Source: Knoxdaviesia capensis (taxonomy: Eukaryota > Ascomycota > Sordariomycetes > Microascales > Gondwanamycetaceae). Taken from it: 64,000 nucleotides of DNA. The notes under the pieces were generated by a model. The model saw nothing but the letters and a program-made list of their open reading frames with translations, was not told the DNA's origin and did not search any database. The number at the start of each line of letters is the position of its first letter. Position 1 is the first letter of the stretch. The position numbers and the translations under genes are program-made. Of this stretch, positions 10,937 to 23,189 are shown piece after piece. Location of the stretch: contig LNGK01000001.1 in the NCBI GenBank assembly GCA_001510575.1, forward strand, positions 868,001-932,000, in the 5' to 3' direction.

Positions 10937-12929
10937 TTAGTCCGTCTTGATAGAGGAGTATATCTTGCGAGTGAACCAGAAGCTCGAGAAGTACCCAATG
11001 GCGCCTAGAATAGATGTTAGTATGCGGATACCACGTGTGACATAATAAAGCATGGCGGAGCTTTGACTTACCAGTAAGAATGAAGAACAGCGACGAGATG
11101 AGTCCACTGTAGCCCACGTAAAGCACAATGGCCGGCAGGCTCGTCAACTTGACCTTGGTCAGAAGGTACAGAATGCAGTTGAGGAAGATGTACAGTCCGC
11201 TGGTACCAGCCGCCAGGAACGAGCGCCACTGCCAGTTGTAGTTCTCCGAGCACAACAGGAAGTAGGTCAGCAGAATGGTGACAGTGGCGCAGACCACCAC
11301 CATCAGGCCGAAGCACAGAAACAGGAAGCCGAACATGTAGTAGATCCGGCTGAACCAGATCGAGTTCATGATGAAGTACAGCTCGACGAAGATGGCGCCG
11401 AACGGAAGCATGCCGACGATCAACATGCTGGGGATAGGGCGCAGATAGGTCGTCTGCGGCGGGATCTGGCGCGGGATCTGGTTGGTGCGAACCGGCGCCT
11501 CAAACTCCTTGGCGCGGAAGCCCAGGAACGAGCCAACGATCGACAGCGGAATCGAGATGACAAACCAGATGGCCACAATCACCAGCATCGTGGTGAACGG
11601 AACGGCGCCAGACGACTGCATAGCCCACAGGAACAGGTTGAGCAGGAAGAAAGTGCTAAACACAACACCGGGGACCAGCAGAGGCGTCAGGGCAATGTTG
11701 AGCTTCCACTTCTCGCCCTGGAAGGTCTTGTAGAGGCGGGCCGACACGTATCCGCCGACGAAGCCGAGAACAGTGTACAGCAGGATCATAATAGTGCCGA
11801 GAGATCCACGGTTCGACGGCGACAGGAAACCAAGCAGCGCAAAGAGAATGGTCAGCGCAGTCATGACGAAGATCTGCGCACCGTTGCCGAGGAGCACGGA
11901 CAGCAGCAGAGGGTGCGGCGGGTTGCGGAAGACGTCGCCGTGGACGAGCTTCCAGCCCGAATCCTCCTGCACGCCATCTTCCAGGCTGGAGGTGCCGTTC
12001 ATGTCTTCGAGCGAGATGTCGTCGAGGCGGTTGTAACGGGCAATGTCCCGGCGAAGGCTACGCACCAGGATGGAGGTCACAGTCATAACCAGGATGGCAA
12101 CGATGATGGCGGTGTCGATGAGCCAGAACCAGTGAATCTTGGGGTCGAAAACGTGCAGGTACTTGTCCCAACGGGTGGCCCAGGCGGTCTCGGACTCCTT
12201 CCAGTACACGTTGTAGCTGAAAGTGACATCCAGCTCGGTGCCAAAGTCAATGGCCAACGGCGGGTGGTCAGTGGAGCAGTCGACAGGGCCATCGCCGTAG
12301 GCCTTGGACGACGGCTGCACAACAACACCGACAACACGGAGCTGGTTGGGGTCGTTGTTGACCTTGTGGTACTCGACGATGATGTCGTAGTGGTTGTTGA
12401 CCGTAACCTGGCGCTGGTTATCGACGCTGCCCATCGCAAAGCCGGGGCTGTAGAAGGTGGCGCCGCTCGCCGTATCGACCATCTGCTGGGCGGCCGGAAG
12501 GCTGTCGACGAGCCAGTTGAGCGTGTAGCCCTGGGCGATTCGCAGCTTCAGGAAGGCGGCGTTGACCTTGTTGTACTTGGTTCTGCACAGAGACTTGCAG
12601 TGGCCATTCTCGCCCATCTTAAGCTCAAACGGAGACGTCTTTATGCGGTCGCCAAACAGGATGCTTCCCAGGCTCTCGGAGACATCTTTGGGGCCGCCCT
12701 CGGGCTGGCAGAACTGGAAAATGGGATGGTAGTAGTCGTACGACACCACCGAGTGTAGTAGGGAATCCTGCATCGACTGGGCCGGTGTTATACTGTTGAC
12801 GTAGAGGGGCACAAGATCGCCGGGCTTATATGAGGTTGGCGCAACGCCAGGGAGGTAGAAGGCTGAGGCCAAAGATGGCAGCGCCAGAAGCGCGACGGCC
12901 GAAGATGGCCGAAGGTCGAGGCCGAGCAT
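10937..12929 (-). CDS. EMP70: TM9 superfamily (nonaspanin/Emp70) endomembrane protein, 2 exons
   Basis: Minus-strand exons are 12929-11072 and 11004-10937, encoding 641 aa, the normal length for the family. Residues 1-23 form a signal peptide ending ASA, then the mature FYLPGVAPTSYKPGD typical of nonaspanins. A large lumenal domain (to about 270) contains FGDRIKTSPF and the cysteine-bearing GHCKSLCRTKYN region. One membrane helix follows (IDTAIIVAILVMTVTSILV), then a cytosolic linker with LHGDVFRNP-like sequence, and eight more helices. The short second exon supplies the C-terminus GAIGYFSSFWFTRKIYSSIKTD, ending in a KxD motif of the type that binds COPI and retains these proteins in the Golgi. 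The 67-nt intron has a GTAAGT donor, CTAAC branch and TAG acceptor; ignoring it yields a false 682-residue read-through. Which yeast TMN paralogue it corresponds to is not certain. Confidence 0.93.
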
Positions 12930-13729
12930 GGTCGCGAAAGCTTTCGGGAACGTCGGGATCGGAGGAAGTTATCGGGTTATATGCGGAACAGGGCTATAGG
13001 AGACGATGGAAGATCAGAAAATCAATGCGCACCGAAGATGAAAAGGCGAAAAAATCAGGCTGCAGTAAATGGGACCTGTCTCTGCTGGGGAGGGTTGCGT
13101 GTCCTATATCTTCATTCACACGTACGTGTACTTGCAGAGTTCATTGGAGGGAGACCATCCAAGAAGAGGGAATGCGCAAGCCGCAAAGAAGGGGGGGAAG
13201 AATCCAGCTTTGATTCCAAGTTTCAGGGAGACACGTCGGGAAGAAGAGAAGAAAAAAATCCACAGGAGATCTAAATGGTGACATGCGAAGATGCGAGCAG
13301 CAGAATGTTCAAGAGATAATTTGGTGTGCTGACGACATTTAGGGGAAAGGCCACACACGAGAGCTTCGTATCGGTCAGAATGGAAGCGATTACATAACGC
13401 GCAAACGCCTGGAAGCTCAAGGGCCAACACTGTTTTTCCGTGCCAGACGCGATTACGTGAGAAGGAGAACCGCGTTTGCTATCGGAAGGGTTATCGCTAT
13501 CGATATAGCTGATAAGGATAAGACTTTTTGAAGGTTTTTTTTTTTTGTTTTTGCAACTTTAAGTTCCTGTTCACCAAAACCCACAGGCAGACACTTGCAA
13601 ACATCTCCTCAATTCGAGGCAAAGGTCGGCTCGTCGCATATATTGCTGCCACTGTCAACTTCAAAGCTCATACATACCAAGTATACGGCTCGACGGTCTT
13701 TCGCACCGAATCTTCTTTCTACAGACAAG
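12930..13729. promoter_or_regulatory. Divergent promoter region, Emp70-family gene and LCP5
   Basis: These 800 bp separate the start codons of two divergently transcribed genes. The interval contains T-rich sequence near 13536-13550 and no supported coding frame. Specific factor sites could not be assigned with confidence. Confidence 0.45.
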
Positions 13730-14968
13730 ATGGCCGCAGCACCAACAACGCTCTCGGGCCTTGTGGACTCTCTCACGCAGTCTCTGGCAGCGACCCTTGA
13801 GGCCGGACCGAACCTCGACACTCTCGAACCAACCCCCAACGGCATTTCCCTCCTAGATGTCAAGAACGAACTCCTTCTTTCGTATCTCCAGCACGTCGTG
13901 TTTTTGATTCTTGTGAAACTCCGTAACTCCAAGGACGCTGTGGTGGGAGCTGACGGCAAAAAGAAGAAGGGCTCGAAGACCGACACGGCCGCTTTTGAGG
14001 ATACCAACGACATCGTCAAGAAGCTGGTTGAACTCCGGCTCTATCTCGAAAAAGGAGTTCGGCCGCTGGAGGGCAAGCTCCGGTACCAGATCGACAAGGT
14101 TCTCCGTGCTGCGAACAACGCCCAGCGCGAGGCGAAACCCGTGGAGGGAGCAGCTGCCGGCAAGACTGAAGAATCAGACGAGTCAACCTCTGAGAACGAT
14201 GATGACGACGATGAGAACAGCGACAGTGACAATTCCGACGCCTCCGATGCGGAATCAGTCTCCGACAACGGGCTCGGCGCTGGAGCGAACAGTGTGCTTG
14301 CTCCCAGGATCTCTGCCTTTGTTCCCCGGGCCAAGTTTTCTCGCAACGAGGAGGCCACACGTGGTGAAGACGGCCACGCGGAAGACGGCGGCGACGGCAA
14401 GCCAGGCATCTGGAAGTCGTCGCACACCCGGCGGGTGGTCATGCCCGGCAGCGAGACGCGCGACGGGCACGGCAGCGAGCGCCAGCAGCGCAAGGTGCAG
14501 CGGTCGCGCACGATGGACGAGTACCTGGAAGACGAGTTCTCGACGGTGCCGACGGCCGTGCCCAGCATCGGCACGACGATTGAGCAGCGCGGCCGGGTGG
14601 TGAAGACGGCGGCCCAGCGGCGCGACGAGACCGAGCGGCGCGACTACGAAGAGTCGAACTTTGTGCGGCTGCCGAGTATGAGCAAGAAGGAGAAGGCCAA
14701 GCAGCGGCGCATGGACGGCGGGGCCGCGGCGCGGCGCATGCAGTTCGGCGGCGAGGAGTGGCGCGGGCTGGACGACGGCGCCGACCGCATCGAGCGGCTC
14801 ACGCGCCGGCGGGACGCGCCCTCGGGCACGCGGGCCCTGCTGGAGAAGAGCCGCAAGCGCGAGCGGGAGACCACGGACGGCCCGCGGGGCAGCGGTGCGG
14901 GCGGTGTGGAGATGGGCCAGCGGTTCCAGAAGAAGCTCAAGGTTCTGGAGAGAACAAAGCGGCTGTAG
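13730..14968 (+). CDS. LCP5: U3 snoRNP-associated protein Lcp5/neuroguidin (Sas10/Utp3/C1D family)
   Basis: A single exon encodes 412 aa. The N-terminal Sas10/C1D-type helical domain covers roughly residues 8-130, with ISLLDVKNELLLSYLQHVVF at about 41-60 and the basic VRPLEGKLRYQIDKVL region near 105-120. An acidic Ser/Asp/Glu tract follows (about 145-180). The C-terminal half is Arg/Lys/Glu-rich (SKKEKAKQRRMDGG, MGQRFQKKLKVLERTKRL), typical of neuroguidin-like proteins. Lcp5 works in the nucleolar small-subunit processome during 18S rRNA maturation. The start at 13730 has a good context (CAAG-ATG-GC) and gives the expected MAAAPTTLSGLVDSL beginning; the frame is open 135 nt further upstream. 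GC-rich codon bias rises towards the 3' half. Family assignment is firm and orthology to yeast LCP5 likely. Confidence 0.87.
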   Translation: MAAAPTTLSGLVDSLTQSLAATLEAGPNLDTLEPTPNGISLLDVKNELLLSYLQHVVFLILVKLRNSKDAVVGADGKKKKGSKTDTAAFEDTNDIVKKLVELRLYLEKGVRPLEGKLRYQIDKVLRAANNAQREAKPVEGAAAGKTEESDESTSENDDDDDENSDSDNSDASDAESVSDNGLGAGANSVLAPRISAFVPRAKFSRNEEATRGEDGHAEDGGDGKPGIWKSSHTRRVVMPGSETRDGHGSERQQRKVQRSRTMDEYLEDEFSTVPTAVPSIGTTIEQRGRVVKTAAQRRDETERRDYEESNFVRLPSMSKKEKAKQRRMDGGAAARRMQFGGEEWRGLDDGADRIERLTRRRDAPSGTRALLEKSRKRERETTDGPRGSGAGGVEMGQRFQKKLKVLERTKRL

Positions 14969-17900
14969 AGCTTGTCAGTGGTCTGTTGTGTCTGCAAACG
15001 GGGGGTGGTCGAAACGTCTTTGTCGCTGCATTGCATGGAAAAGTTTGGGATTTCTCTTGTTTGTGAATATCATCATGGGCGTTTGATTTGGACTGTTTTG
15101 TGTCACTATGTTTCTGTATGTTCACTACGGTTACTCTTTAAGATCCCGGTGGTTTGCCTGCAATCCGTCTAATCCAGACTGTACCGCACACCAACACATC
15201 GATTGCTATTGTGGACAACCCACGTAAGAGCACACAGTGACAGGCCCTAACCCTAAGTTCTATACGCCTTTTGCTCAACCACGATCTCGAGCTGCATGTT
15301 CGCTGCCAGTGCACAGTTATCCCGGATTTTTGTGGGGGGAATCGACATCACAATCACGTCTTAGGGCAAATGCGCCAACCAAGCCGAAGAAGTCGGCGGC
15401 GTGAGACACCGATGATATCAGGCCGAACGCAGGCTGGGTTCCTCACACCCGGGATCACCCCGTGAACACGCCGATTTTTCATCCTCCCTCCCCGTTGGCA
15501 TTTGGGTTCCAGTGGCCACTTGCAAACGAACACCAAACGGGGGGGGGGCCCCACGGCACCCGAGCGGCGGGCGAGACATGTGGCTGATTTGTTGCCCAAG
15601 GTTCGGGACCACCGTTGCCCAACACAACCATATAATATACGTCCATGGATGCAAACATATACATACATACCCACGGGGTAAGTGGTCAAGTTGAACGAGA
15701 GGCTATGTGTGGTGCTTTATCAGTACCACGTCGAGCTGCATGTAGTGCAACCTGTACGGAAATTCGTGGGGAAAGTATCTCTCTCGCCTGGTGAGTATTC
15801 CACGAACGCAGCCGGTGCTGTATAAGTGAGTGGTGGGCCAGGGGGCGATGTCAGTCAGTGATGCACACCCGTTCACGCAGACCTTTCCCGGATGTGTACA
15901 GTATAGTATGTGCGGCCTTTCCGAGCGGATGGTGTCGGAATCCGTCACCCTGTGGCACACACATGCGCAAGCCCTCGTCCAGCCGTATCTCCTCTCATTT
16001 ACACAGGTGTATGCAGGCCAGTACAGAAAGGTAGTTGCGGCCGCGCCAAGACCGATGTTGCAGGAGAGTGTCCAAGGCGGGTATCAGCCGCTGGGAAACG
16101 AGGCGTTGAGTGCGAGAAGGGAGACGATATCACTATCGGGCCTGGGAAACAGAGATAGCGGTGTATGCTACTGATTCTGCATTGGGATGTCCTCGGCGAT
16201 CACTGACGGGTGGGTGACGGGAGGAGATGGGGGAAATGGAGTGGCACAGGACTTTTGGATTGGGATAGCCGCCACCCGTTGGAGATACGGCATGCATATA
16301 TCTCACGCAGAAGTTTCGAGCTAAAGATAAACAAGATAAACAGACGCTGGGCAGGGTCGAGAAGAATGGCCGAGAGCCTGGGTCTTACTGACTCGCTGGG
16401 TCAAGCGGGGATACGATGAGGGACTGGGAATCTGGTCTGGAGGGTTAGCAAATTCTCCAACTTATCAGGAAGCCCCAGTTAATGGTGGTATAATGCCTCT
16501 ACAGATTGATGTAACACTGGCCAGGTTGCATGGATCCCACTGCAATGGAGATAAGAACCTGAGATAAACGGGCCAGAACAGGGCGGCAGTATTCCATGCA
16601 CACCAGGCTCGGGAACTGCACGGGACAGAAGAAAGAAAATGGCTGATAGATAAGTGCTGCCACAATCAACTATCAGCACAGCCCGGCCCGTGGTCTCGAA
16701 GGTCTAACCTAGATGGGTCACTGGAACCAACCAGACTATATGTGCATTTCAGCTTGGCTGAGACAACAAACGTGGAGCAACTACGAATATCTTACGAATT
16801 CTATCACAACCCACATTCACGAGGGGAGGGAAGGGAACGGCAACGCCGAGAGTCATCCGGAGGACGGAGGGATGGTAAAAAAGAAAAACCCGCGGGCTTG
16901 GAATGCTGGGAAAGGGGAGAAAAAGTCGGCGGCATGAGGGCAGTCCAGATAGGCATGCAAAGGACGCTTGAAGCGGCTTTTTCTTACGCTTGGGGCTGCA
17001 CTGACAGGGCATGGCATGGGCCAATATTGGACCATTCATAGTCACGCTTGGAGCCCGCGTTGGACTGATCTCCACGGAAGAGACAAAGTGGGTAATAAGA
17101 AGAGAACATGAGGCAAAAGGCAGGAGGGAAAAAGTGAAAGCTAAGACACGAAGCGGTTGCCGTACAGTAAGTGTCTGGGGGCGAAAATCGGGGCACGAAA
17201 ATCGGGGCACGGATGTCTAACGGGGAGAGCAAAAAGGTTTACCACCCCACAAACTTGCGGGTAATGGGCATATCAAGAACGACAAGTCGGACCACGACAT
17301 GACTTTCTCTGTGGAGGAAAAGTTTCACCACCGGGATGCCAGGAGAAATCAGGAGGAAAGTGAGGCAAATGTCGTGTCGACCAGGCTACTAAGACGACAC
17401 GTGCTGAGTCAGAAAGTTGGGGGGCTGCAACGTGAAGGCATCACCAGCAGATCTCGAGATAGCTTCCAAAAAGACCGAGCCGCATGTGGGACAGCAATCA
17501 ATGGAAGAGCAAATTTTTGCTATCAGGCGTCATTCGATCCGGAGATGCCGTCAAACAATCTAGACCGAGGCCGAAAGGCGCAATTGACCTATCATCAGGT
17601 CACCGACGTCACGATAGACTCACACACGAAGAGCGTTGCATGCAAGAGACAAGACTGTGGAATCGTGCCGAGAGATAACGCGCGAAACGAAGTCCCAACG
17701 GGCAAGGGGAACCACGGGAATTAGATGCAGCAGGACGAGGAGGGAACAGCAACGACACAGACTGCGAAGATCGGAGACCAGAGGAAAGGATTCGAATAGA
17801 CTGAGAGGAAGCAGAGATAACCAGGGGGGTGTGGACGGGGGAAGAAACACAACGTTGCGTGATGCAAACAAAAGAACGGCGACGAAAAGATAACGAAACG

Positions 17901-19668
17901 AGGGAAACGGAACAGACAGAGACGAAATGAAGAGCCAGGGCGACAACAAAAGAAAAAAAGCGGGAAGGGGAGAAGGGGGGGAAAAACGCAAGCGAAAACG
18001 GGCAAGAAACGATAGACAACGAGGAAAAAGCCCATGAGCATGAAGAGGGAAAATCAACGGACGACGAGATTTCGAAGTCTGGCGAAGGGCTGATTCTTAT
18101 TCTTTTCGGTTGACTCGATGAGATCGAGTAATGCTTTTCAATGTCGTTGCGGGGTCGCAGATAAGCTCTTTTGTGTGTGGGAGGTACCGGGTGGGTAGAG
18201 AAGTACCCGCGGCCGCTGCGGCATTTGCGTGTGTGGCCCAGGTACCTCGCGCGCTATCTGGTACTTGTGCCCGGTGGGCCTTTGGGGTTGCACGGCCGTT
18301 GTCAATTTTCTACGCGGACCAGACAAGGAAGGGACGAGCCATGCATGCAGCTCAGTTCCTTCCTTGGCTCCATAAGCTAGGCTGAGGCAAGCCCCCCCCC
18401 GGCCGTGGCCGATAGTAGGTAGATAGGGGAGGTACAAGGGCGCCGTAAAAAGGTACAAGTTACGACCGGGGGATGGTTGCGGGGGAAAGCACGTATTTTG
18501 ACGGTGGGCCAGCTTGTACTGTTAGGATCCCCCGATGTACCCTCCGGCTTCACCGATAAGAGTGTTTTAAATTTCTCGTTGTGGTGTTTCTCCGGGGGGA
18601 TTGCATCCAGCCAATCAACCAGCCCTGTTCAACACACCCAAGAACAGAAGAACACCCACCAGAACATATCATGGAAGAAGAAAAAAAGATTATTCCACGA
18701 CCCCACGGCTCCATATGGCGGAAATGTCCATTTTCATTATCTTGGGAGACAAGGAACCAGACCACGGAAAAATTTGGGAATCCTCCTGATCAATATCGGA
18801 GGGTGTGATGGCCGTGATGAGAAAATTCTGTCGTTGGGTATATGGCTCACGAGCAAGGGGACGAGGAGAGATGGAGACGGACGGGGTGGGTGTGGGAGAT
18901 TGAGTCTCTGGCTGTGCCGTCTTGTGTCTCCTGGCCGTCCTATGCGTCTCTCCCGGTGATGGCTACCTGCATGACGACTGTCTACTGTACGGCTTCCTGG
19001 GGTGCAACAGATCTGGCTGCCGGCACGCAACTAAGAGCAACAGATAGTCGACGGGCTCGCTTCGCCTCCAGCCACGGCCAAAAAGACGCTCACCCAAACA
19101 AGGATCCAATGTAACCCAGAGCCACAGTCTCCCAACATGCAGCTTGGTCAGTGCAGCCACACCTTTTGGGATATTACCACCGAGCGTGAAATCAACAAGG
19201 GAACAAGAGAAAACTGCCGTTTGCCGTGGTGGTCGAAGTTGGGGGTCGCCTCCCTCGCCTGGTCCTGGAGGAGCAGAGTGGGGAGAGCAACTAACATGCC
19301 TGGGAAAGGTTGATGTTGGCTACCACATCAGAATCGGCAGGCTTCTCTGGATGAGGTGAAAGACTGGGCCAGGTTGCTACTCTAGTATGGCCCATATGGA
19401 GCTCAGTGATACGCACAGGACCTCCACACACCCCCAGCTTAACCCATGCATGGAGCTCTGATGCGGCTGACCTCGCATTTTTGGTTTCTCGACCTCCATT
19501 TATCGTGCGTGGAGGCGAACTCTCCCAATGGGGATGGGGCTCTATCAAACCGCAATCGCTACCTACTGGCCGATGTACTGTATGTACCGACCTAGTATGT
19601 ATGTATGGATGTACTTGCATGCAAATCCATACGACGTTGAGTGGTTGAGCTCTCTCCCGCCTCCGGCA
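14969..19668. other. Gene-poor spacer, 4.7 kb
   Basis: No open frame with domain content or codon bias was found. It contains a telomere-like CCCTAACCCTAA at 15245-15256, a solitary match to the minisatellite core at 16854-16867, a 14-bp direct duplication at 17182-17209, and a purine-rich block at about 17725-18065 that makes opposing minus-strand frames look open. The last 500 bp form the promoter of the NCS1 permease. Confidence 0.55.
17182..17209. repeat. 14-bp direct tandem duplication
   Basis: CGAAAATCGGGGCA occurs twice back to back (17182-17195 and 17196-17209) without mismatch, consistent with a simple replication-slippage duplication. Confidence 0.8.
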
Positions 19669-19679
19669 ATATATAAATA
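19669..19679 (+). promoter_or_regulatory. TATA box of the NCS1 permease
   Basis: ATATATAAATA lies about 430 bp upstream of the permease ATG and is followed by a long CT-rich leader (19685-20070), the promoter layout seen at other genes here. Functional role is inferred. Confidence 0.5.
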
Positions 19680-20109
19680 CGGCCCTGCCTCGCCTCTTTT
19701 TTTCTTCTCCTCGCATCAAGACATCTGATTGTCAAGAGACATCTCCTCTCCAGATCAGCACCCACCACTCTTCTTGTCTGAGACCTTCCCCCTCCTCTCT
19801 TCTCTTGCTCTCTTCACCCCGTTTGTGGCACAATCACTGGTCTGTACAACGGCGTTGCCACTACTGTCTCTGACAATACCGGTTTCGCCTTCACGCCAGA
19901 CCCGGACTCCCTTACATAATCCGCCGGATCTGATTCTGTGTCGGAGGTGTTTTCAAGGGTTTCTCTTAGTCTTTCCGTCCCTTTTCTCGTCTCTTGTCTT
20001 TTCGCCCTTCTTCTTTTTTGTCCTTCTCTCTACGCCGACTTTTGGTCCTATTGTGTGTCTCTCTTGTGAAACCCTGTCAATCCAGGAAACCAGAGCCATA
20101 TCGCCAAAC

Positions 20110-22444
20110 ATGGGTGTCTTCGGGAAGTTGGCTGAAAAGCTGCCGGACAAGTCCTACTTCAAGCTGGAAGTAGATGCTGAGCCTGGACTGACCACAGCCC
20201 AGTTGATGGTGAGTCTTGCTGACTTCTGGGATGTTCAACTTACACGATAGCGGAGGGAGAGAAACTCGTCTCGTGGCTTTTCTGCTGCACTCAGACGTCC
20301 AGAGGCCTCTGTCCGTATCGTGCTCATGTCATATGCGTCACTGCCCTCACCTCAGCTGACCCGACGTTTGTTCCGTCTTACACCGACATGCTAACCCATA
20401 ACTTTGTTTCTTTTTTCTTTTTCCTCCTGGCAGCTCACGAACCATGATCTCAAGCCCGTCGAGAAGGAGCGCCGCCAATGGGGCCCGTGGAACTTTGTCG
20501 GGTTCTGGGTGGCCGACTCGTTCAACATCAACACCTGGATGATTTCGTCGTCGATGATTGTCGGCGGCCTGTCGTGGTGGCAGTCGTGGCTGTGTGTGTG
20601 GATTGGATACGCCATTGCCGGCGTGTTCATCTCCATTACCGGCCGCGTTGGTGCTACCTACCACATTGGTTTCCCCGTCATCAGCCGTTCGTCGTTCGGC
20701 ATTTGGGGAAGTTTGTGGCCTGTGTTTAACCGCGCTGCCATGGGTTCGTTCAGATTCTCTTCCCCCCTTTTTTTTCGGTTTTCTTTTCCTGGTGTCTGGT
20801 TGTCTCTCTCAGCCAACGCCCACCGTTGAGGCCCTGGATCTCTTTTTCTGACTTTTCAACAATCTCTCTCCATTTTAGCCTGTGTCTGGTACGGTGTTCA
20901 AGCTTATATTGGCGGTCACTGCGTTTATCTCATGATCCGCGCGATCTGGAAGTCTTGGGCAAGTTATTTTGGTGGCTTTGGTGGTCTTGGTTTCTTGGGC
21001 GGCGCATTTTCCAGCCACGGCGGAAAAAAACGCCCGACGGTTGCCCCACCCCCACTATCGCTGCCGGGCTGTTACCAGCTGCCACGCCTAGTTTCACATT
21101 TCACGCTCTCGCACTTCACTCAACATCATCTGTCCTGCTCTTCACGATATCTGCTTGCTTCGCGTCTTCAATGCAAACCTACTTCACACTCCCTATTTGC
21201 ATCTTATCATCAGACTTCTGATTTTCTAACCGTCATCTCTTTTTTCTCTTTTACAGGACAAGGAGAAGATCCCGAACACCTTCTCTGAGGACTCCGGCAC
21301 CAACACCGCCGAGTATGCCTCGTTCTTCATCTTCTGGCTCTGCTCGCTTCCGGCCATCTGGTTCCCCGTGCACAAGATTCGCCATCTCTTCACCGTCAAG
21401 GCCTACTTTGTGCCCGTCGCCGGTATTGCCTTCCTGATCTGGGCCGTGGTCCGTGCCGGTGGTATCGGCCCGGTCGTCCGCAAGAAGTCCACGCTGGAGG
21501 GCTCCGAGCTTGCCTGGGAGTTTGTCAAGGGTGTCATGAGCTCGATCTCCAACTTCGCCACCCTGATTGTCAACGATCCCGATTTCACGCGTTTCGCCGG
21601 CAAGCCCCGCGATGCCCTGTGGTCGCAGCTGATCACCATTCCCGTTGGCTTCGCCGTCACCTCGTTCATCGGTATCATTGTCTCCTCGTCGTCGGCCATC
21701 ATCTACGGCGGCGACCCCATCTGGGATCCCCTCGTCCTGCTTGAGAAGTTCATTGACGATGGCGGCTCCGGTGAGCGCTTCGGAGTGTTCGTCATTGCTT
21801 CGGCCTTTGCCCTCGCCCAGCTCGGTACCAACATTGCCGCCAACTCCGTCTCGGCCGGCACCGATATGACGGCCCTGATGCCCCGCTATCTCAACATCCG
21901 CCGCGGCGGATACATCTGCGCTGCCATCGGTCTCGCCATGTGCCCGTACTCGCTCCTGACCTCGGCCAACAAGTTCACCACCTACCTGTCAGCCTACAGT
22001 GTGTTCCTCAGCTCCATTGCTGGTGTCTTGATTTCCGATTACTACTTCGTCCGCAAGGGATATCTCGAGGTGAAGGAGCTGTACGATGCCCGCAAGACCG
22101 GCCCGTACTTCTTCACCATGGGCTTCAACTGGCGCGCCTATGCTGCCTACATCGGTGGCATTGTCATCAACGTCGTTGGCTTTGCTGGTGCCATCGGCAC
22201 TGAGGTCCCCATCGGAGCCACCTACATCTACAACGTCAACTTCTTCTCCGGCTTTATTGTGTCTTCGGGTCTCTACTGGACCCTGTCGCACTTCTTCCCC
22301 GTGCCCGCTGTCAGCGACCGCTGGCTGGAGGTTGGCGACGAGATCGATGAACTTGCTGTCGCCTACGACTCTGGCAGCCAGGACTACGATGTCGAGACTG
22401 GCAAGACCCCTGATTACAAGGTCACGCCTGTCGATGCCAAATAA
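20110..22444 (+). CDS. NCS1-family permease (uracil/uridine/allantoin type), 4 exons
   Basis: Exons are 20110-20208, 20434-20743, 20879-20958 and 21257-22444, giving 558 aa. The protein is a 12-helix Fur-type NCS1 transporter. It has LKPVEKERRQWGPWNF before helix 1, FNINTWMISSSMIVGGLSWW in helix 1, ACVWYGVQAYIGG in helix 3, WFPVHKIRHLF in the middle, and the strongly conserved AGTDMTALMPRYLNIRRGGY in helix 8 and its loop. Members import uracil, uridine, allantoin or related compounds with protons at the plasma membrane; closest resemblance is to FUR4/DAL4/FUI1-like proteins and the substrate is not resolvable. Intron 3 (20959-21256) has a GC donor (GCAAGT) with CTAAC branch and ACAG acceptor. 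Its exon boundaries join IWKSW to DKEKIPN exactly as in homologues. Intron 1 has GTGAGT and CTAAC; intron 2 has GTTCGT. Confidence 0.93.
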
Positions 22445-23189
22445 GCCCACTGCACAGCTATCATGGACGGAAAAGGCCTGTCCAATGTACTCGACTCAAA
22501 AAAGAAGACACTATTTGCTCGTCACGTCGAGATGCAGGGCGGGTGATATATCTGGGGTCGAATGATTCAATGATTGTGATGATGGGTGATTTGTCTTATT
22601 GGTTTGTGATGTTGTCTTGTCGTTTTGCTGTTGAATATCTTCTTTTTTGTTTGATCCTTCAATGTTCCGGGATTTTGGCTCCCCCTCCCCCGGATCGCGT
22701 AGTTGCTGCCTTTGGCAGTTCGATTTACCCACAATAGTACACTTTTTCTTAGTCGGTGACTTGATTTTGTCATGGAAGTGATAAATCGTGAAGAAATGAA
22801 AGCCATGGACGGACATGAGTCGTTGGCCACCCCCGAGACTCACGAACTCTCTGCGGCCGGCTCCGGCACCAGGCCAGCCCTCTGAAGCCATGCCTCCAGG
22901 ATACCGAAGATCCTCAGCAGCGCGCGGGGGGCTTGATCACTCCGGCTCCGGAGGGACTAATGTGTCGGTGATGCGCCGACTTCCTCTTCTTCCCGTGCAT
23001 CGCCCGTTTCGTTTCGACGGAAGAGGAACCCCAGTGGTAGATTCCTCGGCTTGGGACCATCAGTCACAGCCCATCATGGTCTCGGCCATGCCCTTTGTTC
23101 GTCACGTGTGCAATAAGAAGCGGTAAGCCGGACAGAGGCCCCGAGAAAGTGTGGTTGGATTAAATGCCACCAATCCGCTCCAGGCAGGG
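22445..23189. other. Intergenic region downstream of the NCS1 permease
   Basis: It contains the permease 3' UTR and then GC-rich sequence with no supported open frame. A CTCCGGCTCCGGAG motif at 22940-22953 recurs in inverse orientation at 23403-23416, on the other side of the left inverted repeat. Confidence 0.5.

Noticed and set aside
10881..11072. Read-through C-terminus of the Emp70-family protein (682-codon version)
   Set aside because: A GTAAGT donor at 11071, a CTAAC branch and TAG acceptor at 11005 restore the conserved last helix and KxD ending; the read-through tail is not family-like.
11913..12758. 281-codon plus-strand frame antisense to the Emp70-family gene
   Set aside because: It mirrors the codon bias of a clearly homologous sense protein and has no domain of its own.
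17788..17798. GATTCGAAT, resembling a tRNA B-box on the minus strand
   Set aside because: No matching A-box, acceptor stem or anticodon arm could be found around it.
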